DNA from: Flavobacterium aurantiibacter
GTDB lineage: Bacteria > Bacteroidota > Bacteroidia > Flavobacteriales > Flavobacteriaceae
DNA length: 49,805 bases
Direction: 5' to 3'
Assembly: GCF_002251775.1 (NCBI RefSeq)
Contig: NZ_NOXX01000198.1
Coordinates: 1 to 49,805, forward strand
Shown piece after piece: positions 1 to 8,427 of the stretch. The position numbers and the translations under genes are program-made. Each line of letters opens with the position of its first letter. Position 1 is the first letter of the stretch. The notes below the pieces were generated by a model. That model searched no databases and was not told the DNA's origin. It worked only from the letters and a program-made list of their open reading frames with translations.

Positions 1-251
1 AGGCAGAACAATGCAAAAAAATGTTGCATAGCAGCGCTACGGAAGCTTTTTTTAAAGCAGTTATGGCTTAAAAACATTTTTTTATTGGACTTTTTTATAG
101 GTCTAATTGGTATAACGCCCGGCCTGCCGCAAACCCGATTTCCCACTAAATGAGCGGCAGGATGTGCCCCGAAAAATCTAAGCTAAAACAGTGAGCAAAG
201 AGTTGTTTAACGGTATTTAAATGTGTAATTCGTTTTTTCCTTTCCCGGAAA
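1..251. other. gene-free left edge with a hairpin
   Basis: I see no convincing gene here. The clearest structure is an inverted repeat: CCTGCCGC at 123-130 and GCGGCAGG at 154-161, an 8-bp stem around a 23-base loop. It lies 91 bases past the 3' end of hicA. No T-run follows it on the minus strand, so it is not an obvious intrinsic terminator. The rest is AT-rich with short poly-A and poly-T runs. Confidence 0.4.
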
Positions 252-488
252 TCAGCAGTTTTTGTCAATCCAATCGTACAATTCTTGTAGTGTTTTTCCC
301 AACGTTGCTAAGTTTGTTTTAGCATGTAAAGCAGGAATTTCTTTGTCTTTTTCGCGATGCGTTATTGTTCTAAAACAGCCTGGACACTTGTAATGATCGT
401 GCGATGATTTTGTTCGTAAGTATTTGCAGCCATGAGCTTCTAAAAAAGCCACCCAATCTTTTGTTTTTACAGGCCTATTGTTTCCCAT
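252..488 (-). CDS. hicA: HicA-type mRNA interferase toxin
   Basis: This is a 78-residue protein resembling HicA toxins, which are small double-stranded-RNA-binding-fold ribonucleases that cut mRNA. The key sign is a KSSHDHY stretch with the presumed catalytic His at residue 30, in the position of the conserved SH-H of the family, and an ALHAKTNLATLGKTLQ C-terminal helix of the HicA kind. A CPGC pair (Cys35, Cys38) in the middle is less usual and could bind metal. The gene lies 21 bases downstream of the probable hicB antitoxin gene on the same strand, so the order is antitoxin first. Length is normal for HicA. The family assignment is good; toxicity is inferred. Confidence 0.8.
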   Translation of the reverse strand: MGNNRPVKTKDWVAFLEAHGCKYLRTKSSHDHYKCPGCFRTITHREKDKEIPALHAKTNLATLGKTLQELYDWIDKNC

Positions 489-509
489 GACTGTAACTTT
501 CCAAAAAAC

Positions 510-881
510 TTAGACCGTTGCTTCAAGCATAGAAGTTCTTATAGAGCTTTTTTCAAGCCCGTGGAGCACGCCGTTTTCATCGATATAGGCCTTCGAAAAA
601 TTTTTAGTGTGGTATTTTTCTTTAAGGAATCCCAGCTTTTTGAGTTCTAAGTCTCTTTGTTCGGAGTCTAAAACCATAAGATCTCGACAAAATGTCTCCA
701 AGTTTGCTTTGAAAGATTCTTCAGCTTCCTCTTCTGTGTTGCCGTAGCCACTAACCAACAGAGCTGGCGAAACGACAACATAATAATCTCCGTCTTTACC
801 CGAAAATGTAAGCACCTTTAATTTGATCTCTTTGTCTTTAATTCGAATAGATTCTTTAATCTCTTTGAAGTTGAAACTCAT
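510..881 (-). CDS. hicB: HicB-like antitoxin
   Basis: This 123-residue protein has the partial RNase-H-like HicB layout: an N-terminal beta-rich part, then DGDYYVVVSPALLVSGYGNTEEEA, where the bulky 'VSGYG-T-EEA' turn followed by a helix is the HicB signature. It should neutralise the HicA-like protein encoded 21 bases downstream and, as in other systems, may repress its own promoter. The C-terminal part (about residues 75-123) shows no clear helix-turn-helix, so DNA binding is uncertain. A TATCTTTG promoter element lies about 70 bases upstream (951-958). Confidence 0.72.
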   Translation of the reverse strand: MSFNFKEIKESIRIKDKEIKLKVLTFSGKDGDYYVVVSPALLVSGYGNTEEEAEESFKANLETFCRDLMVLDSEQRDLELKKLGFLKEKYHTKNFSKAYIDENGVLHGLEKSSIRTSMLEATV

Positions 882-950
882 TTCTTGAATTAATTAAATA
901 TTACGCAACATTAACCTGTGTTTGAGAGGTAGCAGAAATTCACTAAACAA

Positions 951-958
951 CAAAGATA
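951..958 (-). promoter_or_regulatory. flavobacterial -7 element for hicBA
   Basis: Read on the minus strand this is TATCTTTG, matching the Flavobacteriia -7 consensus TAnnTTTG, about 70 bases before the hicB start. No well-spaced TTG (-33) is seen, so it is a partial match. Confidence 0.45.
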
Positions 959-1100
959 CGACGCATTTCAACTAAAATTTATTCGTGAGTTCGATAAAAA
1001 ATAATACCAGATTGCTGTAAAAGATATCTTCAACCCCAGTCTGTAAATTAGGGGAATTTGTTTTTGGATGCTCTCACGCCTTCTATTTGAACCCTATTGG

Positions 1101-2771
1101 CTACCAAAAAATAGCGTAAAGTGCGGCGAGTATTCCTAGGATTATGAGCGTCCAAACGTTGAAGGCCGTCGAGGTTTTAAACATGCCCGGTTCGATATCC
1201 AGACCTTTAGTTTCAACACCTTTGCGGGTTTCGTACAAACTAATGATCCACATGCCGAAAATGCAAATCAGGAATACAAACCCCATACGATCAACAAACG
1301 GAATCTCGTACACACCCGACGCATTTGGAACGGCAAAACCATACGGATACAGGAATTCTAACGAAACGACACCCGGTAAAAACTTAAACAATACAGATAA
1401 GATAAATCCGCCGATAGTAGCAAACAATGCAGCGTTGGCTGTCGTCTTTTTCCAGAAGAAGCCGAGGAAAAACATCGCAAAAATCCCGGGACTTACAAAA
1501 CCGGTGTATTCCTGAATGTATTGAAAGCCTCCTTTTTTATCGATGCCCAGCAAAGGCGCAACGATAACGGCAATAATCATGGCTACGACAACCGTGCGTT
1601 TTCCGATGGCTACCAATTTGGCTTCGTCGGCGGCTTTGTTCAAGCTTTTTTTGTACACATCGAGCGTAAAAATGGTGGCAATACTGTTGGCTTTTCCGGC
1701 AAGCGAGGCTACAATTGCGGCAGTTAGCGCGGCAAAGGACAAACCTTTTAATCCGCTGGGTAGCAAATTCAGCAGCGTTGGATAGGCTTTGTCGGGATTT
1801 ACGCTACCGTCTTGTAGAAACTCGGCACCAAAGTAGCCGTTTTGGTAGAGCACATAAGCCGCAATTCCGGGTATAACCACGATAAGCGGCATCAGCAACT
1901 TTAGGAAGGCAGCAAATAAAATACCGTTGCGAGCTGTTTTCATATCGGCGCCGAGCGCACGTTGCGTGATGTATTGGTTACAACCCCAATAGTTGAGATT
2001 TATGATAAGCATACCGCCAATTAAAACTGATAAGCCTGGCAAATCGATGTAGTTTGGGTTGGTTTTCTCGAAAATCATGTGAAAGTGATCGGGAGCAGCT
2101 TTTTGCATGAGTTGGAAACCGCTCACAATACCTTCGCCACCTAAATGCGTTGCCACTAAATCGAGTGCGAGGTAAGTAGTGATGAGTCCGCCGAGAATGA
2201 GGAAAAATACTTGAATCACGTCGGTGAATCCAATTACTTTCATGCCTCCGAGGGTAATCATTATCGCAAAAAATGCCAGAAAGAACATACACAGATTGAG
2301 GTTTAAACCTGAAATTGCATTAATAGCTAATGCGCCCAGATATAAAATCGATGTAAGGTTTACCAAAACGTACAGCAGTAACCAAAAGATAGACATGATC
2401 ATGGCAACATTTGCGTTGTAGCGTTGGTTCAGATACTGCGGCATGGTGTATATCTTGTTTTTGAGATACACGGGAATAAAGAAAACCGCTACAATAATAA
2501 GTGTAAGAGCCGACATCCATTCGTAGGTAGCAATGGCCAGTCCCATTTTGAAACCCGATCCGCTCATTCCGATAAATTGCTCGGCGCTGATGTTACTTGC
2601 AATCAGCGAAGCGCCAATGGCCCACCACGTAAGCGATCCTTCGGCAAGAAAGTAATCTTTGCTATCGGCCGTTTTCTGTTTTTTCTTTCTGTAGATGTAC
2701 AATCCGTAGCCTACTATGATGAAAAAATAGAGGATAAAAACGGCATAATCTTGAAACGAGAGGGTGTTCAT
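1101..2771 (-). CDS. sodium:galactose/glucose symporter (SSS family)
   Basis: This 556-residue membrane protein belongs to the solute:sodium symporter family, like Vibrio vSGLT. Fourteen or so hydrophobic segments cover the chain. The family signature is seen at ITLGGMKVIGFTDVIQ, and SNISAEQFIGMSGSGF and AALTAAIVASLAGKANS match conserved core helices that line the sugar and sodium sites. It is the last gene of the galactan operon and overlaps the galT stop region by four bases (ATGA), so translational coupling is likely. Position next to galK and galT makes galactose the best substrate guess; sodium coupling follows from the family. It would move the monosaccharide across the inner membrane after GH53 and GH2 enzymes have released it. 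Confidence 0.88.
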   Translation of the reverse strand: MNTLSFQDYAVFILYFFIIVGYGLYIYRKKKQKTADSKDYFLAEGSLTWWAIGASLIASNISAEQFIGMSGSGFKMGLAIATYEWMSALTLIIVAVFFIPVYLKNKIYTMPQYLNQRYNANVAMIMSIFWLLLYVLVNLTSILYLGALAINAISGLNLNLCMFFLAFFAIMITLGGMKVIGFTDVIQVFFLILGGLITTYLALDLVATHLGGEGIVSGFQLMQKAAPDHFHMIFEKTNPNYIDLPGLSVLIGGMLIINLNYWGCNQYITQRALGADMKTARNGILFAAFLKLLMPLIVVIPGIAAYVLYQNGYFGAEFLQDGSVNPDKAYPTLLNLLPSGLKGLSFAALTAAIVASLAGKANSIATIFTLDVYKKSLNKAADEAKLVAIGKRTVVVAMIIAVIVAPLLGIDKKGGFQYIQEYTGFVSPGIFAMFFLGFFWKKTTANAALFATIGGFILSVLFKFLPGVVSLEFLYPYGFAVPNASGVYEIPFVDRMGFVFLICIFGMWIISLYETRKGVETKGLDIEPGMFKTSTAFNVWTLIILGILAALYAIFW

Positions 2772-3817
2772 GGTTTTTGGTCTTTGTAGTGTTGGTTGGA
2801 AAGCGATTTTAGAATCTTTGCACTTTGCTCCGGCGTGATGTCGCGTTGGGCTTCAGCTAGCATCTCGTAGCCTACCATAAATTTTTTTACTTGTGCATTT
2901 CGCAACAATGGCGGATAAAAGTGCATGTGAAACAACCATTCTTCGTGCGTTTCGCCGTCGGTTGGAGCTTGGTGAATGCCCGCCGAGTATGGAAACGAAG
3001 TTTGAAATAAGTTGTCGTATTTGACTGTAAGTAGTTTTAGTGCTTCCGCGAAAGCCAAGTGGTCGAATTCTGAAAACTCGGCAATCGATTTATGATTTTT
3101 CTTGGAAAGCAAAAGCGTTTCGTATGGCCAAGTTGCCCAATACGGAATGACTATTGCGAACGAATTATTTTCAAATAATACGCGTTCGCCGGCTTTCAAT
3201 TCTTCTTTTAGATAATCCGAAAGTAAGTTCGTTCTGTTTTCAACGAAGTATTCCTTTAGTTGGTGTTGCGTGCGTTTTATTAAGGAAGGAATAGACTGTT
3301 GTGCCCAGATTTGTCCGTGTGGATGCGGATTGCTGCAACCCATGACACTTCCTTTGTTTTCGAAAATTTGTACGTAGTTGATGTATGGCAAATTGCCCAG
3401 CTCTATATATTGTTGCTGCCAGGTTTTGCTGATTTCGGAAATATCGGTAACCGTCATTTCTGCTAAAGTTAGCGCGTGGTTTGGAGAAAAACAGACTACG
3501 CGATTTACACCCCGTTCGGGAACCGATTTAAAAAAGCGTGTCGATTTTGTCGGTTCTACACTTTCGTTAAGTAGCGCGGGGAAGTCGTTTTCAAAGACGT
3601 AACAATTTTCGTACATCGGATTTTGTTTTCCATTTGCACGGGTATTTCCGGCACAGAGGTAACAATCGGGCTCATAAGGTTTGCGTTCGCTTTGCGTTTG
3701 CGTTTCGGTTTGTCCTTGCCAGGGGCGTCCGGCTCGGTGTGGAGAAACTAGAATCCATTCGTCGAGCAACGGATTGTATCGTCGGTGTGGGTGTTGCAGT
3801 TTGTCGAATGCTACCAT
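2768..3817 (-). CDS. galT: galactose-1-phosphate uridylyltransferase
   Basis: GalT transfers UMP between UDP-glucose and galactose-1-phosphate in the Leloir pathway, in the cytoplasm. The 349-residue length is normal. The active-site NPHPHGQIWA is present, with the nucleophilic His at residue 167 in the H165-P-H167 triad. A zinc site is readable as Cys52 and Cys55 (CYLC), His114 (SPNH) and His165. N-terminal RRYNPLLDEWILVSPHR is the family's typical opening. It overlaps galK by seven bases at its start and the symporter gene by four at its end, so all three are one transcript. No galE is seen nearby, so UDP-galactose 4-epimerase must come from elsewhere. Confidence 0.96.
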   Translation of the reverse strand: MVAFDKLQHPHRRYNPLLDEWILVSPHRAGRPWQGQTETQTQSERKPYEPDCYLCAGNTRANGKQNPMYENCYVFENDFPALLNESVEPTKSTRFFKSVPERGVNRVVCFSPNHALTLAEMTVTDISEISKTWQQQYIELGNLPYINYVQIFENKGSVMGCSNPHPHGQIWAQQSIPSLIKRTQHQLKEYFVENRTNLLSDYLKEELKAGERVLFENNSFAIVIPYWATWPYETLLLSKKNHKSIAEFSEFDHLAFAEALKLLTVKYDNLFQTSFPYSAGIHQAPTDGETHEEWLFHMHFYPPLLRNAQVKKFMVGYEMLAEAQRDITPEQSAKILKSLSNQHYKDQKP

Positions 3818-4986
3818 GTTTTCTTAATTTTCGCAGTTCCTTTAGAAATTTTTACGGGGTAGTATTTGAGCTCAATTCCAAATTCTCGGCTGTAGGCAGT
3901 TCTCAGCTGATTGATAAAATCGGGTACAGCCGCTTTCTTTATTAGGTTGATGCTGCAGCCACCGAATCCACCGCCCATCATGCGTGCTCCGAAAACCGCA
4001 GTATTTTTTTGCGCTTCGGCAACTAGGAAATCGAGTTCCGGGCAACTTACTTCGTAATCGGTCGATAATCCACGATGCGTTTCCGACATTAAACTTCCAA
4101 GCGTTTCGAAGTCTTTTTCGTTTAAAGCTTCAGCAGCCTTGCCCACGCGAGCAATTTCAGCAATCACAAAGGCACATCTTTTCAATCGAACGGCGCCTAA
4201 TTCTTCCGCAACAACAGCTAAATGTTCTGAAGTACAATCTCTAAAATTTTGAATGTCGGGGAAATGCTGCTTGATAATCGCAAAACTGCTTTCAACTTCT
4301 TGTCGGCGGTCGTTATAGCCCGAGGTTAAATGCGTATGTTTCACACAGCTGTCGATCAGCAGCAAGCAGTTTTCGTCGAGTTCGGCGTTGTAGTATTGGT
4401 AGGAAAGATCATCGCAATCGAGTTTGATAACTTGATTTTTCTTTCCGAAAACAGAGGCAAACTGATCCATGATTCCGCAATTCACACCTGCAAATTCGTG
4501 CTCGGCTTTTTGTCCCATCCGCGCAAGCGTTTCGCGTGTTAAACCCATGTCGAATAATTCGTTTAGGGCAAACGCCATTCCACAAGAAACCGCAGCCGAC
4601 GACGACAAGCCCGCTCCCATGGGAATACTGCTGCTCAAAACCACATCAAAGCCAGAGAAGTGCAATTCGCGATTTTTTAATTCTTGAATGACACCAATCA
4701 GGTAGTTCACCCACGTTTTGTCTATGGGTTGGAGTTTTGTATTACTTTCAAATTCGTAGTAGTCGTTTAAATCGGCAGCAAAAAGCCGTATCGTTGTTCC
4801 CGACGATTTTTTTACAGCGAAGCAAACGTATTTGTTAATTGCCGCAGGCAGGACAAATCCGTTATTGTAGTCGATATGTTCGCCGATTATGTTGATGCGT
4901 CCGGGCGAAAGGAATACGGCGTCGGGTTCTTGATGAAATTGGATTTTAAATTGTGAAACCGTATTTCGGATGAGTTTTTTCTTCAT
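3811..4986 (-). CDS. galK: galactokinase
   Basis: GalK phosphorylates alpha-galactose at C1 with ATP. The three GHMP-kinase motifs are all present: PGRINIIGEHIDYNNG (about residues 28-43), PMGAGLSSSAAV (122-133) and GARMMGGGFGGC near the C-terminus. The catalytic Asp is likely Asp174 in GIMDQFAS. I chose the ATG at 4986 (391 residues); an in-frame GTG at 4998 would add four residues and abut the beta-galactosidase stop exactly, but the ATG gives the usual MKKK opening. It overlaps galT by seven bases, fitting a tightly packed operon fed by GalM, which supplies the alpha anomer. Confidence 0.96.
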   Translation of the reverse strand: MKKKLIRNTVSQFKIQFHQEPDAVFLSPGRINIIGEHIDYNNGFVLPAAINKYVCFAVKKSSGTTIRLFAADLNDYYEFESNTKLQPIDKTWVNYLIGVIQELKNRELHFSGFDVVLSSSIPMGAGLSSSAAVSCGMAFALNELFDMGLTRETLARMGQKAEHEFAGVNCGIMDQFASVFGKKNQVIKLDCDDLSYQYYNAELDENCLLLIDSCVKHTHLTSGYNDRRQEVESSFAIIKQHFPDIQNFRDCTSEHLAVVAEELGAVRLKRCAFVIAEIARVGKAAEALNEKDFETLGSLMSETHRGLSTDYEVSCPELDFLVAEAQKNTAVFGARMMGGGFGGCSINLIKKAAVPDFINQLRTAYSREFGIELKYYPVKISKGTAKIKKTW

Positions 4987-4998
4987 CGATAAGAGCAC

Positions 4999-7404
4999 TT
5001 AGGGTAGTTGTTTTAGGGTGATTTTTGTGGTTTGTAATGTATTTGAGTATGCTTCAACGGTGATATCACCTGCTGTTTTTCCCGCTTGTATGATCAGCTG
5101 ACATTTACCGTTAAAGGCGCTTCGTTGCCAAGTTCCGGGAGCGCATTGGTCGGGTTCGTGGCTGCTTGGGTCGCCGTTACCCACACCCAATATTTTGGCA
5201 TTTTCGCTTACGCGGAATTTAATCACGTTATCGGCAACCGGAACTTCCAATCCGTTTTTGTCAACAACCGATACATTGATGATGGCGAGATCCGTTCCGT
5301 TGGCGCGCATTTTTTCAACACTAGGCGCGAGTTTTATGGCAAACGGTGTGTCGGTTGTTTTTACTTGCGCACGAATGGTTTTACCCTTTTTGATCGCAAC
5401 TGCTTCTAATGTTCCGGCTTGGTAGGGCACTTTCCATTTCAAGTGTCGGTTTCGAGGCATTACTTGTTTGCCGAGCGATTTGTTATTTAGAAAAAGTTCA
5501 ACTTCATCGGCGTTTGAATTCACCCAAACATCAATGTCCTGACCTACTTTATCAGGCCAATTCCAGTGCGGTGAGATATGAAGTACATCTTCATCAGTCC
5601 ACCAGCTTTTGTAATAGTAGTAAATGTTTTTTGGGAATCCGCAAACATCCATAACGCCAAAATGCGAGTTAACGTTTGGCCATTGGTAGGGTGTTGGTTC
5701 GCCTCGGTAATCGAAACCGGTCCAGATAAATCCGCCTAGCCAAAAGTCGTTTTCTGCGGCAAGCACCCACCATTCTTCGGCGCGGCTTGCCCACCAAGGT
5801 GCTGTGATGTCTTGATCCGGAACATAAGCACGTTGTTTATCTGCTTCGTAAATTCCACGAGTAGTTACGGTGCTTCCCATTTCAGTTCCGATAAGCGGTT
5901 GATTCGGATGATCGCGGTGGTAATCGGCAACGGCGTTTTGGCGGTAGTTGAACCCACGAATCGGAATTACTTCGTTTACTCCGTTGAACTCGTTCGGCAT
6001 ATCGGCAGCGTAGGTAGAAGTTCGCGTCGGATCAAAAATTTTCTGTTGTGTTAATAAGGTTTGGGCGATTTTCTTCCCTGTTTCTGTTTTCTGAATCCAA
6101 CCTTCTTCATTGCCAATCGACCAAAGAATCACCGACGGATGATTGCGGTCGCGCTTAATCAAACGTTCAAATTGGTCTAAATACTCCGGGCTGCTGTTTA
6201 GCAATCGTTGTTCGTCGACAACAAGCATGCCCAAGCTGTCGCAGGCTTCTAAAAGCTCGGGTGTAGGTGCGTTGTGGCTGGCGCGATAGGCATTGCTTCC
6301 CATTTCTTTTAGTAAGCGAATGCGGTAGTACTGTAAATCGTCGGGCATTGCAGCACCAACACCTGCATGATCTTGGTGGTTGTTTGTACCTTTAATCTTG
6401 AATCGTTTTCCGTTCAGCGAAAAGCCTTTTTTTACGTCGAATTCAAAGCTGCGAATCCCAAATTTCACTTTTTCTTGGTGAATTTTTTGTCCGCTTTTTT
6501 CAACGACAACAACTGCACGATAGAGGTACGGATTTTCTAAATCCCAGCGTGTACAATTGTTGAGCGTAAGATTAAAGCTGGCGTCGGTTTTTCGGGGTGC
6601 ACCAATCTGTAAGTTCTTTTTCGAAGAGCGCGTTAACTCTTTTCCGTTGCGATCGGTAATGTATGTGTACACCGAGCAATTATCGGAAGTTAGATTTTTG
6701 TTTTCTACCTCGAGTGCCACAGAGACGTTTGCTTTTCTGCCGGAAGGCGTAGCAGTTACAAATACAGTATGCTGTGGAATGTGCAGTTTATTCGTTTCAT
6801 GTAGCCACACGCGTCTGTAAATGCCGGCGCCTTCATAGAACCAACCTTCATATTGTGTAGCGTCAACGCGAACTACGAGTACATTGTCTTCTCCGTACTT
6901 CAGATAATCGGTAACATCGTACGAAAAGCCGAGGTAGCCACTTTGGTTTGTTCCTAAGTAAAAGCCGTTTAGCCAAACCGACGCATTTCTGAAAACACCG
7001 TCGAATTGTATCTCAAACCGATTGTTTTTTGAACTGTTGCTTACTTGGAATCGCTTGCGGTACCAGCCAATACTGGTTTCGAGATACAATCCGCCAACAG
7101 GTTTAAAGCCGTGAGAAATCACATCGAAGTTGTCGGAATACACGAAGGGGAGTTTCACAGCCCAATCGTGAGGCAGCTGCACCTTGGTCCATGTTGTATC
7201 AACAAACTTCGGATCAATAGCTGTTTTTGCTGCGCCACCCGATTTCGAGAAAATTGTGGCTATGCTGTAATTGAAGTCTTTTTCTGCATTAGCAGCGTGT
7301 CCGAAATGAAACCGCCAGTCGTCGTCTAAAGATGTTCGTTTTTGTGAAAATCCGGTCCAAGTAAGTACTGTAAAAAGGAGTACTATTGAGCTAAGTTTCG
7401 ACAT
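4999..7404 (-). CDS. secreted GH2 beta-galactosidase
   Basis: This 801-residue glycoside hydrolase family 2 enzyme probably removes galactose from galacto-oligosaccharides in the periplasm. A signal peptide covers about residues 1-20 (cut near GFSQ). A jelly-roll sugar-binding domain follows (about 25-200), an immunoglobulin-like domain (200-310) and a TIM barrel (320-600). The acid/base is Glu433 in SIGNEEG, and the likely nucleophile is Glu508 in LIGTEMGS. The tail has one or two further beta-sandwich domains, as in Bacteroidota GH2 proteins with a DUF4982-type region. It sits between a GH53 gene (4-base gap) and galK. Beta-1,4-galactobiose from GH53 action is the natural substrate; activity on other beta-galactosides is possible. 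Confidence 0.92.
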   Translation of the reverse strand: MSKLSSIVLLFTVLTWTGFSQKRTSLDDDWRFHFGHAANAEKDFNYSIATIFSKSGGAAKTAIDPKFVDTTWTKVQLPHDWAVKLPFVYSDNFDVISHGFKPVGGLYLETSIGWYRKRFQVSNSSKNNRFEIQFDGVFRNASVWLNGFYLGTNQSGYLGFSYDVTDYLKYGEDNVLVVRVDATQYEGWFYEGAGIYRRVWLHETNKLHIPQHTVFVTATPSGRKANVSVALEVENKNLTSDNCSVYTYITDRNGKELTRSSKKNLQIGAPRKTDASFNLTLNNCTRWDLENPYLYRAVVVVEKSGQKIHQEKVKFGIRSFEFDVKKGFSLNGKRFKIKGTNNHQDHAGVGAAMPDDLQYYRIRLLKEMGSNAYRASHNAPTPELLEACDSLGMLVVDEQRLLNSSPEYLDQFERLIKRDRNHPSVILWSIGNEEGWIQKTETGKKIAQTLLTQQKIFDPTRTSTYAADMPNEFNGVNEVIPIRGFNYRQNAVADYHRDHPNQPLIGTEMGSTVTTRGIYEADKQRAYVPDQDITAPWWASRAEEWWVLAAENDFWLGGFIWTGFDYRGEPTPYQWPNVNSHFGVMDVCGFPKNIYYYYKSWWTDEDVLHISPHWNWPDKVGQDIDVWVNSNADEVELFLNNKSLGKQVMPRNRHLKWKVPYQAGTLEAVAIKKGKTIRAQVKTTDTPFAIKLAPSVEKMRANGTDLAIINVSVVDKNGLEVPVADNVIKFRVSENAKILGVGNGDPSSHEPDQCAPGTWQRSAFNGKCQLIIQAGKTAGDITVEAYSNTLQTTKITLKQLP

Positions 7405-7408
7405 AAGT

Positions 7409-8422
7409 TTAGTTTTTGAATGCGTTTAATGCCGGTGAGGGTCGGCCGTCGTTTTGCCAAGCGCATAGTTTGTATTTGCTCCAACTTTCGGCACCTTGCG
7501 GCTCCCAATAAAGAACACCTAAGCCGTTGTTATTCGGAACGTTTTGTGTGGCTTTAATTGTGGCTTCGAGTAATTTGTAGGTGTTTTCAACTTGAGAAAC
7601 TTCGCCACCAACTTCAACAACAAAAACCTTTTTATTGTACTTTTTGCTGAGGTTGATCATGTTGGTTTCTAAGTCTGTTATCGTTTCTGTATAATCTTTC
7701 TTAATCCAAAACGGATAGTATGAAAGCCCGATGATGTCGTATTGCACTCCGTGTTTGGTAGCCTGATCGAAAAAAGCATTGAACTTATCGATGTTGTTTC
7801 CTTCATCGACATGTACAATAACGCCCATGTTGGCGTCTACAGCTTTTGCAGCTTTATAGCCTTCGTTTAAAAGTTGCGCCAATTGTGGCCAGTTGTGCGT
7901 ACAACCGTCTGGCCAAAGCATGCCTCCGGGAATTTCGTTTCCTATTTGAACCCATTCGGTAGTAACGCCTGCTTTTTTGATAGCGGATAAGACGTCGTAA
8001 GTATGATTGTAAACGGCTTTTTTTAGTTTAGGGAACGCTAATTTCTCCCATGCTTTTGGTTTGAATTGCTTTGCAGGATCTGCCCAGGAATCGCTGTAAT
8101 GAAAGTCAATCATAATTCTAAAACCCAATTTGCTTGCGCGCAAAGCCAATGCGACAGTTTCTTCTTTGCTGCAATGTCCGCTTTGTGGGTTGTCATTTGG
8201 GTTTACAAACACGCGAAGTCGAACGGTGTTCATGCCGAGATCTTTTAGGATTTGAAGACAGTCCGCCGGATTTCCATTGGCATCTTTAAAAACAAATCCA
8301 GTTGCTTCCATTTGCGGAAGCCAGCTCACGTCTGCTCCTTTTGCAAATTCATTGTTCGTTTGTGCTGAACTAGAAAAGTAGCTCAAAAACAACAGTACCG
8401 GCAACCAATATTTCTTTTTCAT
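7409..8422 (-). CDS. GH53 endo-beta-1,4-galactanase (soluble, secreted)
   Basis: This 337-residue family 53 enzyme hydrolyses internal beta-1,4-galactosyl bonds of pectic galactan or type I arabinogalactan. A signal peptide (about residues 1-20, ending SSSAQ) has no lipobox, so the protein is probably periplasmic or released. The family landmarks are KGADVSWLPQME at the N-terminus, FHYSDSWADPAKQ, the acid/base Glu163 in IGNEIPGGMLWP, and the probable nucleophile Glu270 in VFVVEVGGE. The nucleophile region differs from the common AETSYPF seen in its neighbour, so this copy may have another chain-length preference. It is the second GH53 in the operon, with a 5-base gap to the upstream copy and 4 bases to the GH2 gene. 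Confidence 0.93.
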   Translation of the reverse strand: MKKKYWLPVLLFLSYFSSSAQTNNEFAKGADVSWLPQMEATGFVFKDANGNPADCLQILKDLGMNTVRLRVFVNPNDNPQSGHCSKEETVALALRASKLGFRIMIDFHYSDSWADPAKQFKPKAWEKLAFPKLKKAVYNHTYDVLSAIKKAGVTTEWVQIGNEIPGGMLWPDGCTHNWPQLAQLLNEGYKAAKAVDANMGVIVHVDEGNNIDKFNAFFDQATKHGVQYDIIGLSYYPFWIKKDYTETITDLETNMINLSKKYNKKVFVVEVGGEVSQVENTYKLLEATIKATQNVPNNNGLGVLYWEPQGAESWSKYKLCAWQNDGRPSPALNAFKN

Positions 8423-8427
8423 AGCTA

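Noticed and set aside
123..161. Possible integron attC-like hairpin next to a toxin-antitoxin pair
   Set aside because: The stem is clear, but no GTTRRRY or RYYYAAC core sites border it and no integrase is in view.
1144..1515. Long open frame opposite the symporter gene
   Set aside because: It has no recognisable motif and lies wholly antisense to a well supported transporter gene.
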